64,000 nt of DNA from Brettanomyces bruxellensis (lineage: Eukaryota > Ascomycota > Pichiomycetes > Pichiales > Pichiaceae): NCBI RefSeq assembly GCF_011074885.1, contig NC_054689.1:2666001-2730000 (forward strand), in the 5' to 3' direction. Every line of letters starts with the position of its first letter. The stretch's first letter is position 1. The notes below the pieces were generated by a model. It saw nothing but the letters and a program-made list of their open reading frames with translations. It was not told the DNA's origin and did not search any database. Both the position numbers and the translations under genes were made by a program. Shown here one piece after another: positions 29,128-39,601 of this stretch.

Positions 29128-32121
29128 CTATCTTAACTTCAGCTGTCCTCCAATAGAGTCAACCTCAATAATTCTTGTGCAGATCAACCGGTCTCCCACC
29201 ATTAAGTTGCGTGAAATGCTTTTTTCCGCAAGATCAATCTCAACCATTAAATCCAGGTCAATGCAGTAAGCCTTGGCATTCATCGTCCTCCTAATGCCAC
29301 AAATAAGAGTTGTATAAGGTGGATCAACAACTACACAGCGGAAGAGTCTCATTCGTCCAAACTGAGTCTCGATCGACCTTTTTAGTCCGCTAAGCGTGAT
29401 ATACCGTCTTAATCTGCGCTTCAAATCGAGAAATGCATCACAGTTGCTCTGAATTTTTGGCTGGAGAGTCCTCATATCGAGCATCTTGTCGTGTGTCAAG
29501 TATTTCAAGACTTGTATCCTGTTAACGTAGCTTTCCAAGTAGTCAGAGGCGGTAAAACTGGCATAGTGCGATAATCCCAAAGGAGCCATCTCCCCATTGG
29601 GACAGATGCTGATTTTCATCGGTTTCAAATATCTCAAGCCACTCACAAAGCTGCTAAGATCAAGTGATCCACCCTGCCTAAACGAATCGTATGAATTGGC
29701 ATACCACTTGAAGATTCGGAATTTCCTGGATTTTCTGGAATCGGCCGACGCAATGCAATCCACGTCGATCGACCTTGAGATAACTGGAATCCCTCTTTTC
29801 CCACAGTAAAGGGAGAGAAATTCATCTAGCATAAATCTAACTTCGGAAGCCATGTGGTAAGAAAGTCCACTTTGTGAAGATGTTTGAGACGAGAATCCAT
29901 TATTTTCGCTATCCGGATCCAATCTCAGCAATCCATGTTGAAGTCTGGCATGTTCTTTCTGCTTGAGAAGATTGTCCAACTTGTCTCTAGTTGCCAGTCT
30001 CATAATTTTTCGTTTATCAGACTCTTTCGAAATGTCTATCCTCTCCAACATTTGTGTGTGCCTAAAAGAATCCAAAGAAACCTCAATTTCCGGATCGATC
30101 AACGACTCCGACTTTAAATAATCAAAGACGAACGAGATCTTGAAGCTGAGAATCGGCTTCGGCAGCGTATTTCTGTATTTTTTATCCTTTGGGATCTGAT
30201 CGTATAATCCAATGAGATCACCTTGCAATTCGTCGTCCGAGAGCCTTGGAAAACTCACTGGATTGCTTATCATCCATGATTTAACATTATTTCTCGGTAC
30301 AGGTATGAAGAAACTGAATTTGTACTGAGTCATGCTAATTTTTCTGACGGCCAGCGCCAAATTCCAGTCAATACGATAAATTACAGTCGGAAACTCTATT
30401 CCGGCCACATTAGTCACGAAGTTTGAACACGAAGCGTTATCTGGCTTTAATTCTCCCCTCTTTAACATCCCTTCCACCTCTCTAACTGAAGCTTTGACCT
30501 GATCACTCAACGGAACATTGATCTTTAACTCTTTATCTTTGCTCTTGTCGTATATCGCAACGCGATCAACCTGGGCATATGGCATTAGTTGCGATAAGGA
30601 TGAGCATCTCATATTGGAGACAAGTGACTGCTTGAGTACTCCATATATACCACTTGACAAAACAGGATTTGTATTTGGATTGTAAATTCCAAATTCAATC
30701 AAAAGTCGGTATAACTGAGCTGGTGTGATACTGACAGGACCAGAAGCAGATGCATGATCATCTAAAAAAGCGAGTTTGCGTAAAAATCTCTCGTGTGGAT
30801 ACTCAATAGTATATTTCATGAATCGAATGAAGTTGAAAAAACGAAGATCTTCTGCAAGCAGCACAAATATTCGGTATTTTAGACGCTTATGAAGAATCAG
30901 CTTATAATTCTTTTCAAGTTCCTGCACGCTTGTTTGATCTATTTGATTTAGTACTGGTACCAAGTTTATGGGATTAACAAAATAATGCGAATCTATCTGT
31001 TCGATCGGGTTTAAGAAGGCTTTTAGATCATTTTCAATGGCCGAATTATGCAAATTAACACGAAAATGCACCGGATCTTCACACATCATACGATGAACAG
31101 TATACAATAGAGCTGATAACCCCATCACATTAGTGTGTGGCGTAATGATATACTTCAAGGTGTCATCTTTAAGCAGGTATGAACCGAATCTATGTATAGA
31201 TACAGAACACTGTTTTTGCGTCTGGCCAAACTTGATAAATGCAGCTTCATCCAACTTCCTCGAAAAAATCACACTCTTTAATTTCTCCTGAAACTCGATT
31301 AAAGTGTTGATCGTGTATGCTAATTTGGCAAAGTAGAGTAATACTGGCGGAGAGCAAACATCCTTGGTATAAAAGATAGATTGGGAAGATGAAAACTTTT
31401 CAAGCTCAGAATCTGTCAATGGTATCACCTTTTCCGTGCAAATGAACTCAGGTAGCATGAAGTTAACCTGTGGTAAAACTATTCGATCAATTCTACCATC
31501 CGACGTAAGAATGTAATAAATCTGAGCAGTAGTTAGACGATTTTGCTGGTTATTAAGCACTATTCCGCATTCAACCTCCGATCCAGGGATATCGGACACT
31601 GCGTATTCAACAAATGATCCAGCACGAAGTAAACCATTGACCTCAACTTTATAAATATTCTTCTGATGGAAAACAAAGGTTGCGACGTCTGTTTTTTGTA
31701 AATTGTAATTTTTGGAAAGAAAACGTGCAGCGGTAATGGAGCGGACATGCTTAAGAGGAGAAAAGAATTGTGAGGGATCTAATGGAGTTTTAATATCTCC
31801 ACCTTCACTTAATGGATTGTGAACGATTTCACCATTCTCTTCATGAGTGTTATCATCGAACTCGGAATTCTTGTTTGCATTAGTTTCTGTCCAAGTATTC
31901 AGGCTGAAAGGGGAATGTAATTGATCAGATACAGGTAACACATTTTCGCCACCAGCGCTGAACCTTCCACTTTCTTCTCTTTCTGTTTCTTCATCTTCAA
32001 ACTCACCTTTTTTATATGATAGTTTAAGTATTGAGAAAACATGAAACGGTCGTTTGCGAAAGCCAGCTAGTGAGATGAAGCAGCACCTATTACGTGCTGA
32101 ACATCGCACATAGCCAAACAT
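29128..32121 (-). CDS. DSS1: DSS1-like mitochondrial RNB-family protein, active site apparently lost
   Basis: 997 residues from the ATG at 32119-32121; a TTG lies 9 codons upstream. The N-terminus is basic and serine/arginine-rich like a mitochondrial leader. The domain order and local sequence fit the fungal Dss1/CYT-4 RNase II family (exonuclease of the mitochondrial degradosome with Suv3): an N-terminal domain, PERTxLR-like winged segments, an RNB-like region and a C-terminal S1-like end. Where active members have an aspartate cluster ending D-D-A/G-I-S, this protein reads VIYRIDWNLALAVRKIS. Where they have T-S-P-x-R-R-Y/F-x-D, it reads TASDYLESYV. It may be a pseudonuclease or a divergent paralog. 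Confidence 0.5.
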   Translation of the reverse strand: MFGYVRCSARNRCCFISLAGFRKRPFHVFSILKLSYKKGEFEDEETEREESGRFSAGGENVLPVSDQLHSPFSLNTWTETNANKNSEFDDNTHEENGEIVHNPLSEGGDIKTPLDPSQFFSPLKHVRSITAARFLSKNYNLQKTDVATFVFHQKNIYKVEVNGLLRAGSFVEYAVSDIPGSEVECGIVLNNQQNRLTTAQIYYILTSDGRIDRIVLPQVNFMLPEFICTEKVIPLTDSELEKFSSSQSIFYTKDVCSPPVLLYFAKLAYTINTLIEFQEKLKSVIFSRKLDEAAFIKFGQTQKQCSVSIHRFGSYLLKDDTLKYIITPHTNVMGLSALLYTVHRMMCEDPVHFRVNLHNSAIENDLKAFLNPIEQIDSHYFVNPINLVPVLNQIDQTSVQELEKNYKLILHKRLKYRIFVLLAEDLRFFNFIRFMKYTIEYPHERFLRKLAFLDDHASASGPVSITPAQLYRLLIEFGIYNPNTNPVLSSGIYGVLKQSLVSNMRCSSLSQLMPYAQVDRVAIYDKSKDKELKINVPLSDQVKASVREVEGMLKRGELKPDNASCSNFVTNVAGIEFPTVIYRIDWNLALAVRKISMTQYKFSFFIPVPRNNVKSWMISNPVSFPRLSDDELQGDLIGLYDQIPKDKKYRNTLPKPILSFKISFVFDYLKSESLIDPEIEVSLDSFRHTQMLERIDISKESDKRKIMRLATRDKLDNLLKQKEHARLQHGLLRLDPDSENNGFSSQTSSQSGLSYHMASEVRFMLDEFLSLYCGKRGIPVISRSIDVDCIASADSRKSRKFRIFKWYANSYDSFRQGGSLDLSSFVSGLRYLKPMKISICPNGEMAPLGLSHYASFTASDYLESYVNRIQVLKYLTHDKMLDMRTLQPKIQSNCDAFLDLKRRLRRYITLSGLKRSIETQFGRMRLFRCVVVDPPYTTLICGIRRTMNAKAYCIDLDLMVEIDLAEKSISRNLMVGDRLICTRIIEVDSIGGQLKLR

Positions 32122-33592
32122 ATCTGCTGCTAAAAGGCTATAGTGCAACGTGAATCAAGAATCCGAGTTGTTTGATAAGCTTATTGTTGTGAAAAGATAG
32201 AAAATACGGGGAAGACTAAACGAGGCTATTGATATGTGGTGGGGTTGAAAAAAAAAAAAATTCGAATTTGGCGTTTAATCGATACAAGGGATTTCTTTCA
32301 GTTGCACCAGAATAACTGACAAAGAAGAAGAAAAAAAGCACTCCAATATGCATATCATTAACAAGAGCTTCTTTCCACATGGTCCAAAACTTGTATAACC
32401 GTAAAAACATGCAAATCTACGAAAAGACTTGACAAAGCCATCTAGTCAAATATTAACCGAAAACGGTAGTGGTGCAATCAGACATATATTTTAAATGATT
32501 TGGATCTCCTATTGTCCAATTAGAGAATGTGTAGTACAATTTAAGCGAGCAAATACGCCTAAACGAAGTTTGGGTTATGTTTAAGGTGAAAAAATAAACA
32601 CTACACGTAAATACCAGGAGCCAATTATTTTGAGCTTGTTCCAATTATATCTGATCCAACATTTTTTGCTAGTTTGCTCAGCCACAGACCAAACCGGAAA
32701 GTAAACATTGAAAAGTGGAAAAAAATTTTGGAGTGGCAGTGAAACGGGAAAGATCCGAGTCTCGTGACGCTAAAAAAGCAGGTAAAGAGACCCGGGAAAT
32801 GGGATGTACACGTATATAATATTAAAAGCAGGATGTCTGCATCCAAAACAGGGATTTTCGCTAGAAATTAAGCGCCAAAATACGGTAGATCTACAAGATT
32901 GGGAAGTGGTCAATAAATGAAAAACACAAGATGATTAAAATTTTTTTTTTCGCTTCACTGGAGTCCTTGCTGTAATGTGCAGCCAGTTGCGCTCACGGTG
33001 GGGATCTATCAGGATAATGCTTTTTATCGCGCCAAAAGAAAGGACGCCAGTTAGTCAGAGAGGTAAAAAATATTTCAGGCAGGTATGGGGAATGAAGGAA
33101 AGAACCCCCAAAAAAGCAGGAGGGAAAATTTTTTTTTGATCGCAGGGAGAGTTGGTTCACACTTGTTATTTTTATTTTTTTTTTTCTATTTATCTATTTT
33201 TTTTCTCTGAGCTAAAAGGAATATTGATAATGGAGGTGGGCAGGACGTGTCTTAAAGACACACATATTTATTTCCAGCATCGACGTAAAACCACATCGAT
33301 AGAGCGTTAAACAAGAAGCTATAAAGGCAACTATTAGAAGAGGAGATACCAGGACGAAATAAAAGAGCAAGCGCCATTAGATAAATTAACAATTCTAGCT
33401 AAGGAATCGAAGGAATATAAGCGACGGCAAAGAGTCGACAAACGGGCGAATAATTTTTTTTCTCTCCCTTAGGATACACTGCTTATAGAACGAGAGGGAC
33501 AGAGGGAAAAGGTATATAAGAAGCAAGAAATCGGCAAGAGGTGTAAGATCGCATTAGATACTTGAAGAAAACAGAAGCACGCAATTGGAAAC
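32122..33592. other. Intergenic region between divergent DSS1-like gene and PTC3
   Basis: 1.47 kb with several T- and A-runs (near 32940, 33130, 33170-33185, 33450) and a TATA-like GGTATATAAG about 80 bp before PTC3. No coding ORF is recognised. Confidence 0.6.
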
Positions 33593-35008
33593 ATGGGTCA
33601 GATTCTTTCGCAGCCAATTACAGAGAAGAACAGCGAGAAAGGAGGCGACAAATTCGTGGCCTACGGGCTGTCGTGCATGCAGGGATGGCGTATATCGATG
33701 GAGGATGCACACACGACGATTTTAGACATGAGGAAAGTGAAAAAATTGGGAGGTGAGCAGGGAGAAGAGGAAGAAGAAGAAGAGGAGGAGGAGAAAAGAG
33801 ACCAGGTGGCATACTTTGGTGTGTTTGACGGGCATGGGGGCGAGAAGGCGGCCCAGTTCACGGGCAAGCGGATGCCGCATGTGTTGAGGAAGACGTCCGG
33901 GTACAAAAAACAGGACTACGTGAAAATGTTCAAGGATGGATACTTGGCAATGGACGTGGCTATAATGGAGGACGAGGAGATGTCGAAGGACCCATCGGGC
34001 TGTGCTGCAACATCGGTTCTGATATGCAACGACAAGATCGTGTGTGGTAACGCCGGCGACTCGCGGACGGTGATGTCGATCGACGGAAAGTGCAAGGCAC
34101 TCTCTTTTGACCACAAGCCGACAAACGAGGGCGAAAAAGCGCGTATTGTGGCTGCTGGTGGGTACGTGGACATGGGCCGGGTGAACGGCAACCTGGCATT
34201 AAGCCGCGGGATTGGGGACTTCGAGTTCAAGAACGCGGATGACTTACCAGCGGAAGAACAGGCGGTTACTGCTCTTCCGGACGTTTTAGTTCACGATGCA
34301 ACCGATATGGACGAGTTCATAATCTTGGCATGCGACGGTATATGGGACTGCCTCACTTCGCAGCAGGCGGTGGACTTTGTTCGCCGTGGTGTGAAGGAAA
34401 AGAAGCCATTGACAGAAATATGCGAAACGATGATGGACACGTGTCTGGCCCCTACCTCGGGCGGTTCCGGAATAGGGTGTGACAACATGTCAGTGTGCAT
34501 AGTTGCCCTTTTGCGCGGGCAGACGTTGGAGCAGTGGTACGAGAAGATTGGTGCACGGGTGTCTGCGGACTTGCTGGCCCAACTTGCAACGCCTGACGAG
34601 CTTTCGATGGATTTGTACAAGGTGACTTTGGAGTCCAAGCAGCAGCAGAACGAGAAGAATGCCCAGGAGGCTGCTGGTGCAGGGAGGCCTGACCTAGATG
34701 ACTCTGGTGATGAAGAAAGTGCCGAAAATGAGGCCGGTGCAGCTTTAAAAGCCGGTTCTCCACTTGCTGGAGCTGCACCAAACCTCATACAGCAGCTTCT
34801 TGCTGCTTCCAGCATCTCTGCTGACAACGATGTCATATACTTGGACCAGTCGGCCTCCTCCTTGTTGCGGTCTTTAGGAGTCATGGAGGATGATGAGGAG
34901 GATCCAGAGGGGGACAAGAAGATGGAGGATGTGACTGATGACGATGAGAATGTGGGGGATGAGGCCGAGCAGAAGAGCGGGGAGAAAAAAGAGCAGAAAA
35001 GGGATTAA
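33593..35008 (+). CDS. PTC3: PP2C-type Ser/Thr phosphatase Ptc2/Ptc3
   Basis: 471 residues (S. cerevisiae Ptc2 464, Ptc3 468). The N-terminal MGQILS carries a myristoylation-type glycine. PP2C motifs run in order: GLSCMQGWRISMEDAH, FGVFDGHGG, GCAATSVLI, GNAGDSRTVM, DHKPTNEGEKARI, VNGNLALSRGIGDFEFK, IILACDGIWDC and GCDNMSV, so the metal-binding aspartates are all present. An acidic EEEEE insert (about residues 60-68) precedes the DGHGG strand. The C-terminal tail is acidic. Ptc2/3 oppose Rad53 and HOG signalling. In S. cerevisiae PTC2 (YER089C) and PTC3 (YBL056W) are a genome-duplication pair; this single gene corresponds to both. Confidence 0.93.
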   Translation: MGQILSQPITEKNSEKGGDKFVAYGLSCMQGWRISMEDAHTTILDMRKVKKLGGEQGEEEEEEEEEEKRDQVAYFGVFDGHGGEKAAQFTGKRMPHVLRKTSGYKKQDYVKMFKDGYLAMDVAIMEDEEMSKDPSGCAATSVLICNDKIVCGNAGDSRTVMSIDGKCKALSFDHKPTNEGEKARIVAAGGYVDMGRVNGNLALSRGIGDFEFKNADDLPAEEQAVTALPDVLVHDATDMDEFIILACDGIWDCLTSQQAVDFVRRGVKEKKPLTEICETMMDTCLAPTSGGSGIGCDNMSVCIVALLRGQTLEQWYEKIGARVSADLLAQLATPDELSMDLYKVTLESKQQQNEKNAQEAAGAGRPDLDDSGDEESAENEAGAALKAGSPLAGAAPNLIQQLLAASSISADNDVIYLDQSASSLLRSLGVMEDDEEDPEGDKKMEDVTDDDENVGDEAEQKSGEKKEQKRD

Positions 35009-35858
35009 TGCCGTGCTTATGCCTTTTTACTGCTTGAGATTGTGGTGGGGAAGCAGCTTGAAGAAGCTTGAAAAGCGTTCTTTTGCATTGCCTTCCTCCA
35101 CAACCTCTTCCCATCTTTCTCCAAGCCGACTTACTCGGATCCTGGGCTTGTTGCCTCCTCTCCTTGGAGTTTTGTGTATATTCAGTTCCAGCATTCTGTC
35201 TTTCGTTTCCTCGTGCTTTTGCTCTTCCTGTTCTTTCTTTGTTTTGTCTTTATTCACCACTTTCATTTTTCCTTTTTCTATACTCTTTCTTTTCCATTAT
35301 GTGATTTCTTACTGAATTAATGACGTAGGTTGCAATTATGATAATATGATACTGTAGCCTGTACTTATACTGTGTTCTGTGGCTATAATATAAATAGTAA
35401 GTAACTGGTAGCTAGTAAGTATCCAGTGTATAGTATGTAACTCGTAATTGGTATGTATGTGCTATACCTCCACAATATATCCACTATGTATCTAGTGAGT
35501 AGTATGTAACGCTTTTCCACTATATGCTTATTGTGCTTGTCTATTATACCTTTTACTGTATCCGTCTACCCTATCTATCTACGCTACATCTATCACTTAA
35601 GGTGCTTAGATTCATTTAATGTACTTGTTTTGCATTACTTTATGTATATTCCATGTACTCTCTATGTTTACTCTGTATACTCTATATACTCTATATACTC
35701 TATGTATACTCTATGTTTACTCTATATATACTCAATGTATACTCTATCTGTACCCTGCATACTCTATGCATACTCCATACTCTATGCACACTCTATGCAA
35801 CACTCCATTTATCACACATTTCTAACATCATTCCTCTATATTTATCACCACATCCAAC
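35009..35858. other. Intergenic region between convergent PTC3 and TatD gene
   Basis: 850 bp at two 3' ends. The right part (about 35655-35805) is a degenerate ACTCTATGTAT-type repeat array. The rest is pyrimidine- and AT-rich without a gene. Confidence 0.6.
35655..35805. repeat. Degenerate tandem repeat, unit about 10 bp (TACTCTATG-like)
   Basis: Successive variants of TACTCTATG/TATACTCTA run for about 150 bp in the convergent intergenic region. Each unit differs slightly, so the array is not freshly expanded. Confidence 0.75.
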
Positions 35859-37055
35859 TTATCCAAATAACCGTAAACTGTTATCATAGCATTTTTCAAT
35901 TAGCGTCTGGGGATCGCAATGCTTAAGTTTAGCCATCACCTCAGCCACAAATCCCACCATACATGGTTCATTTCTCGCTTTAACTAGCGGTGGCTGAACA
36001 AACGAGTCCCGCAAAGCAAAATTGTCCAGATTGTGTGGCTTGACAACCGGAATAGGCAAAAATGGATGAAGCTTTCCGGGCTGACTACGCCCAATTCTTA
36101 CATTTTGCGAATTGTACTCCATTGGATAGAAAACCGTCGGACACCTAGTTAGATGCTTGTATGAGGCATGTGTCTTTTTGATTTCGCACCATGGGGCATC
36201 CGTCTCGATTAAGAGTCTATCGAGTGGAATTTGTGCTGCCGTCTTGCAGTTTTCTTCTGTTTTCAAAGAGCAGCCGTTAACAGACACCCAAAAAGATTTG
36301 TGAGCAAGAATTTTACGGAGATCTGTCTCCGAACCTGAAAACGAGTGCACAAGACAGTTCTTATTCTTGAGCCGGATACCATCTTGCCGCGTTCCGTCCA
36401 CAAAAGGAACCAATATCTGTAGAAAGTCATCACATGCATTTCGCATATGCAAAAAAAGCGGCATGTCGAATTCAGCCGCCAGCTTCAACTGCATCTCAAA
36501 ATACAGCTTCTGCTTCTCGGCCGAAGCGTAATGAAGTCGGTCATAGTCCAATCCGATCTCTCCAAAGGCTCTAACGAGTCCGGTTGGTTCGTACTCTCGA
36601 ATTAAGCTTTTCAACAAAGAAATGTGGCCATCCGGGTCAGAATCAAACTCCAGAACGGTGCACGGATGGACCCCAACTGTGCACACAAGTTCTGGATAGA
36701 GCCTGTTGCCGTTCTCGTCCTCCAATTGCTCATCATTGTACTTTTTGGCCTGCCCCAAAGTCCACCGAGATTCATCCAATGAGGATCCTGTAAGAAGCAT
36801 TTTGGTAACATTGCAGAATTTCGCTCTTTTGAGAACATCTCCGAGATCCGGCTTGTGTATTTGCTTGTCTCTGTAGATGCCCTTGAACATTTCATCCGAC
36901 AAATTCATGCCAACATCGTAGTAGTGTGGTTTAAATGAGGTGAAGTTCGATTTTTCTTGTGAGATATGTTTTGAGGCAGTAGACATGAGCTGGCAGATTG
37001 GGAAAAAGTGTATTCTTAGAGAATTTGGTTTGAGTTTCTGCCTGAGGAGATACAT
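35859..37055 (-). CDS. TatD-family metal-dependent DNase (YBL055C-like)
   Basis: 398 residues; S. cerevisiae YBL055C has 418. Two starts are possible: Met1 (37055), which adds a basic 23-residue leader like a mitochondrial targeting sequence, or Met24 (36986). TatD metal and catalytic residues are visible in YYDVGMNLSDEMFKG, VGVHPCTVLEF, AFGEIGLDYDRL, LFLHMRNACDDFL, CLVHSFSGSE and LLIETDAPWC. YBL055C has 3'-to-5' exonuclease and endonuclease activity linked to apoptotic DNA breakdown. The gene keeps its S. cerevisiae neighbours PTC3 and TOD6. Confidence 0.92.
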   Translation of the reverse strand: MYLLRQKLKPNSLRIHFFPICQLMSTASKHISQEKSNFTSFKPHYYDVGMNLSDEMFKGIYRDKQIHKPDLGDVLKRAKFCNVTKMLLTGSSLDESRWTLGQAKKYNDEQLEDENGNRLYPELVCTVGVHPCTVLEFDSDPDGHISLLKSLIREYEPTGLVRAFGEIGLDYDRLHYASAEKQKLYFEMQLKLAAEFDMPLFLHMRNACDDFLQILVPFVDGTRQDGIRLKNKNCLVHSFSGSETDLRKILAHKSFWVSVNGCSLKTEENCKTAAQIPLDRLLIETDAPWCEIKKTHASYKHLTRCPTVFYPMEYNSQNVRIGRSQPGKLHPFLPIPVVKPHNLDNFALRDSFVQPPLVKARNEPCMVGFVAEVMAKLKHCDPQTLIEKCYDNSLRLFG

Positions 37056-37555
37056 AAATTATGAAATTGGAACAAATGTGGTGGAAAATAATTAGTAGGG
37101 TGAGGAATAGAGAGAGGTAGAAACGCAAAAAAACATGTTGAAGATAAGTAAGATAAGGGTGAAAAAAGATGGAAAATGGAGGGTGAAAAAGATAGAAAAA
37201 GATGACCAAAAAAATAGAAATGAGATGAAAATAAGAGATACATAAGAAAGACAAGAAGGACAAATAAGATGGTAATAAAATGGGAGTAAAATGGAAATAA
37301 ATACAAAGCGATAAAACAGATTGACAAGAAATAGAAATAAGATGGAAAGTGATAGACAAAAGGAGAGAAAATGATTAAAAGGAATTAGAAACTACAAGAT
37401 CTTATCATGACAGCTTAATCTAGTGATACAATATATTGAGTTGACTCCTGCACCAGGCAAGGAGAAAGAAGCAGCGGCATTAGCAGCAAAAAAAAAAGCA
37501 ATAGAGTAAAAAGTGAAATCAAAAGGGGCACAAAAAATGCACCGACGCACAAAAA
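37056..37555. other. Intergenic region TatD gene-DOT6/TOD6
   Basis: 500 bp, strongly purine-rich on the plus strand, with many GATAGAAA/GATGGAAA-like variants. It holds the TatD-gene promoter. No gene is seen. Confidence 0.6.
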
Positions 37556-39208
37556 CTAGCAGCATATGACTGAAGAGGCACTGGGTCCCCCCGATGAACG
37601 ATTCTTAGCTATTGAGATAGGCGGGGGAGAATGCAGCGTCCGGGAAGAGAGCGAAGGCCCCGCGGACACTGCAAAAGGCGGATATAAGGGCAGCACGGAG
37701 GATGGGGATGCCGAGGATATTGAGGGGAGTCTGGTGGAAGAAGTGGCAGGCACGGATATTGAAGTTTGCGTAGGCCCGGCAGACGGCTGGTCCCGGAAGA
37801 GGGAAATCTTCGAGGAGCTGGACGAGGAGGAGATGGAGGAAGGCACGGTAGCCGTGGTGGGCACACGGGGCACACGGGGCACAGGGGTGCTGCACGAGGT
37901 GGCGTAGAGCGAGGGGGAAGTGGAGGTGGAGAGCCGGCGGAGGGGCAGATGCGGTGCAGAAATGTGCCGGTCGAAGGCAGAGGCAGAGAGAGCCGGGGCC
38001 GAGGACGCGAGGGAAGAAATAATGGATCTTGAAGATTTGAGAGGGGGCAACGCGACTCCGCCCTCGGCAGCAGTCAAGGAAGCGATGCTGAGGCGGGATT
38101 TGTCAAGTTGCTGGATTCTGCTCCGCACCTGGTAATTTGTCTTTGAGGGGAGGAGAATGCACAATTCGTCAAAGGAGAGTTTGTTGGCGGTTCGGCCGAG
38201 CACCAACTGATCCTCCTCGGGAGTCCAGCGGGGAAAAATTGGTGGCGGCGGAAGGGAGCCGGGGACCGCGGAGCCCTCGGGGGAGGGCAAGTGGGAATTC
38301 CGGCGCGCCGAGAGAGGGGATGCGGAGAATGAAAATGTTCCCTGCGGCCGGGATGAGGGGAAGGCGGGCTGTTTTAGGCAAGGTGAGAGGAATGGGAGTG
38401 AAGAGGGGAGAGAGGAGGAAAGTGAAGAGGGGATGGAGGAGGAAGGGAGAGAGGAGGGAAATTGTAATGAGGATGAAGATGGGAGTGAGGAGGAAGGGAT
38501 TTGCTTGAGGGATGAAGAAAACTGATTTGATGATGAAATTTGGTTTGACGATGAAAATTGTTTGAGGGATGAAATTTGGTTTGATGACGAAAACTGCTTG
38601 AGGGATGAAGAAAATTGGCTTGTGGAAGAAACCTGCTTCGGCGAAACTTGCTTCAAAGAATATTCATTGTAAGGGGTTCCCCGCATAGAACCCGCGGTGC
38701 CCTCGCTGGACGTCGCACTAAGTTTTTCGGCCATCAGGTACTCCTGGTGGCTGGGAGCGGAGCTGGAGTCCGCCAGCAGCGAGGCCGCAGGGGCATCCGC
38801 GGTGCGCCCACTGGCACCGATACTGACACTGACACCGGGAAGGTTTCCGGTAGGGGAGCCCGGGGAAGCCCGGCCGGCCTCCAGCTTTGACACCACGCGA
38901 CGGCCGAACCGCGAATGCCGGGCCTTGAGGTCGTCCACGAGCAAACTCCCGGTCTTAAAGTTCTTCACACGCGAAAGATACTGCGGGTCGAGCGTCACCA
39001 CACTCTCCGCATTGTAAGTTTTCAGTTTGCCGCTTTTTAGCCTCCTCCACCGGAACTGGCACGCGTTAGAAGTCCTGGATGAAAAATAATTCGCAATCTG
39101 CTTCCAGCCCATATTTTCCGACTCCTTGAGATAGACGAGAAGGGCATCATCTCGGGGATCCCACGATTGTGGAGAGGGTCGAATGCTTGTGGAAGGTTTA
39201 GAATTCAT
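37556..39208 (-). CDS. TOD6: SANT/Myb protein, Dot6/Tod6 family
   Basis: 550 residues. The N-terminal SANT domain (about residues 14-63, SWDPRDDALLVYLKESENMGWKQIA...FRWRRLKSG) matches Dot6 and Tod6, which bind the PAC element and repress ribosome-biogenesis genes through the Rpd3L deacetylase when TORC1 is off. A Ser/Gln/Lys repeat region (QFSSSLKQ-like units, about 210-285) follows. A second SANT-like segment (RWTPEEDQLVLGRTANKLSFDELCILLPSKTNYQVRSRI) lies at about 328-375, and the tail is Ser/Pro-rich. Gene order supports the name: TOD6 (YBL054W) and DOT6 (YER088C) flank PTC3 and PTC2 in S. cerevisiae. The coding DNA is more GC-rich than its surroundings. Confidence 0.75.
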   Translation of the reverse strand: MNSKPSTSIRPSPQSWDPRDDALLVYLKESENMGWKQIANYFSSRTSNACQFRWRRLKSGKLKTYNAESVVTLDPQYLSRVKNFKTGSLLVDDLKARHSRFGRRVVSKLEAGRASPGSPTGNLPGVSVSIGASGRTADAPAASLLADSSSAPSHQEYLMAEKLSATSSEGTAGSMRGTPYNEYSLKQVSPKQVSSTSQFSSSLKQFSSSNQISSLKQFSSSNQISSSNQFSSSLKQIPSSSLPSSSSLQFPSSLPSSSIPSSLSSSLPSSLPFLSPCLKQPAFPSSRPQGTFSFSASPLSARRNSHLPSPEGSAVPGSLPPPPIFPRWTPEEDQLVLGRTANKLSFDELCILLPSKTNYQVRSRIQQLDKSRLSIASLTAAEGGVALPPLKSSRSIISSLASSAPALSASAFDRHISAPHLPLRRLSTSTSPSLYATSCSTPVPRVPRVPTTATVPSSISSSSSSSKISLFRDQPSAGPTQTSISVPATSSTRLPSISSASPSSVLPLYPPFAVSAGPSLSSRTLHSPPPISIAKNRSSGGPSASSVICC

Positions 39209-39457
39209 GTGAATTTTGTACTAGTGTGTAATTTATTGATTTTTTAAGGCTTGAAACTCGATGACTTGAACTAAATGCTTGAATTGAATGCTTGAACCGA
39301 AATGAAAGGGACACTCTAATTGCTTGAACAGAAATACTAAATCAAAGTGAAGTCTATAGAGATCAAAATCAAATGGTTTGAAATCTTGAATTATGGATAT
39401 TGAAATGTTTTCAAGATGATGAATTGATACCTCAGTATGCTGATTTAATGCTTTAGT

Positions 39458-39601
39458 ATAATCACTGAAAGGTTCAATCTAAGTTGCTTTAATATAATCA
39501 CTGAATGGCTCAATCTAAGTTGCTTTAATATAATCACTGAATGGCTCAATCTAAGTTGCTTTAATATAATCACTGAATGGTTCAATCTTACCTGCTTTCA
39601 G
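39458..39601. repeat. 36-bp minisatellite, four copies
   Basis: The unit runs from ATAATCACTGAA to AGTTGCTTTAAT. Copies start at 39458, 39494, 39530 and 39566. The middle two are identical, and the outer two differ at a few bases. It lies 250 bp upstream of the TOD6 start codon. Confidence 0.92.

Noticed and set aside
35531..35926. Plus-strand ORF of 131 codons rich in Tyr/Leu/Ser
   Set aside because: Encoded by the TACTCTATG-like repeats; three overlapping frames are open, typical of low-complexity DNA.
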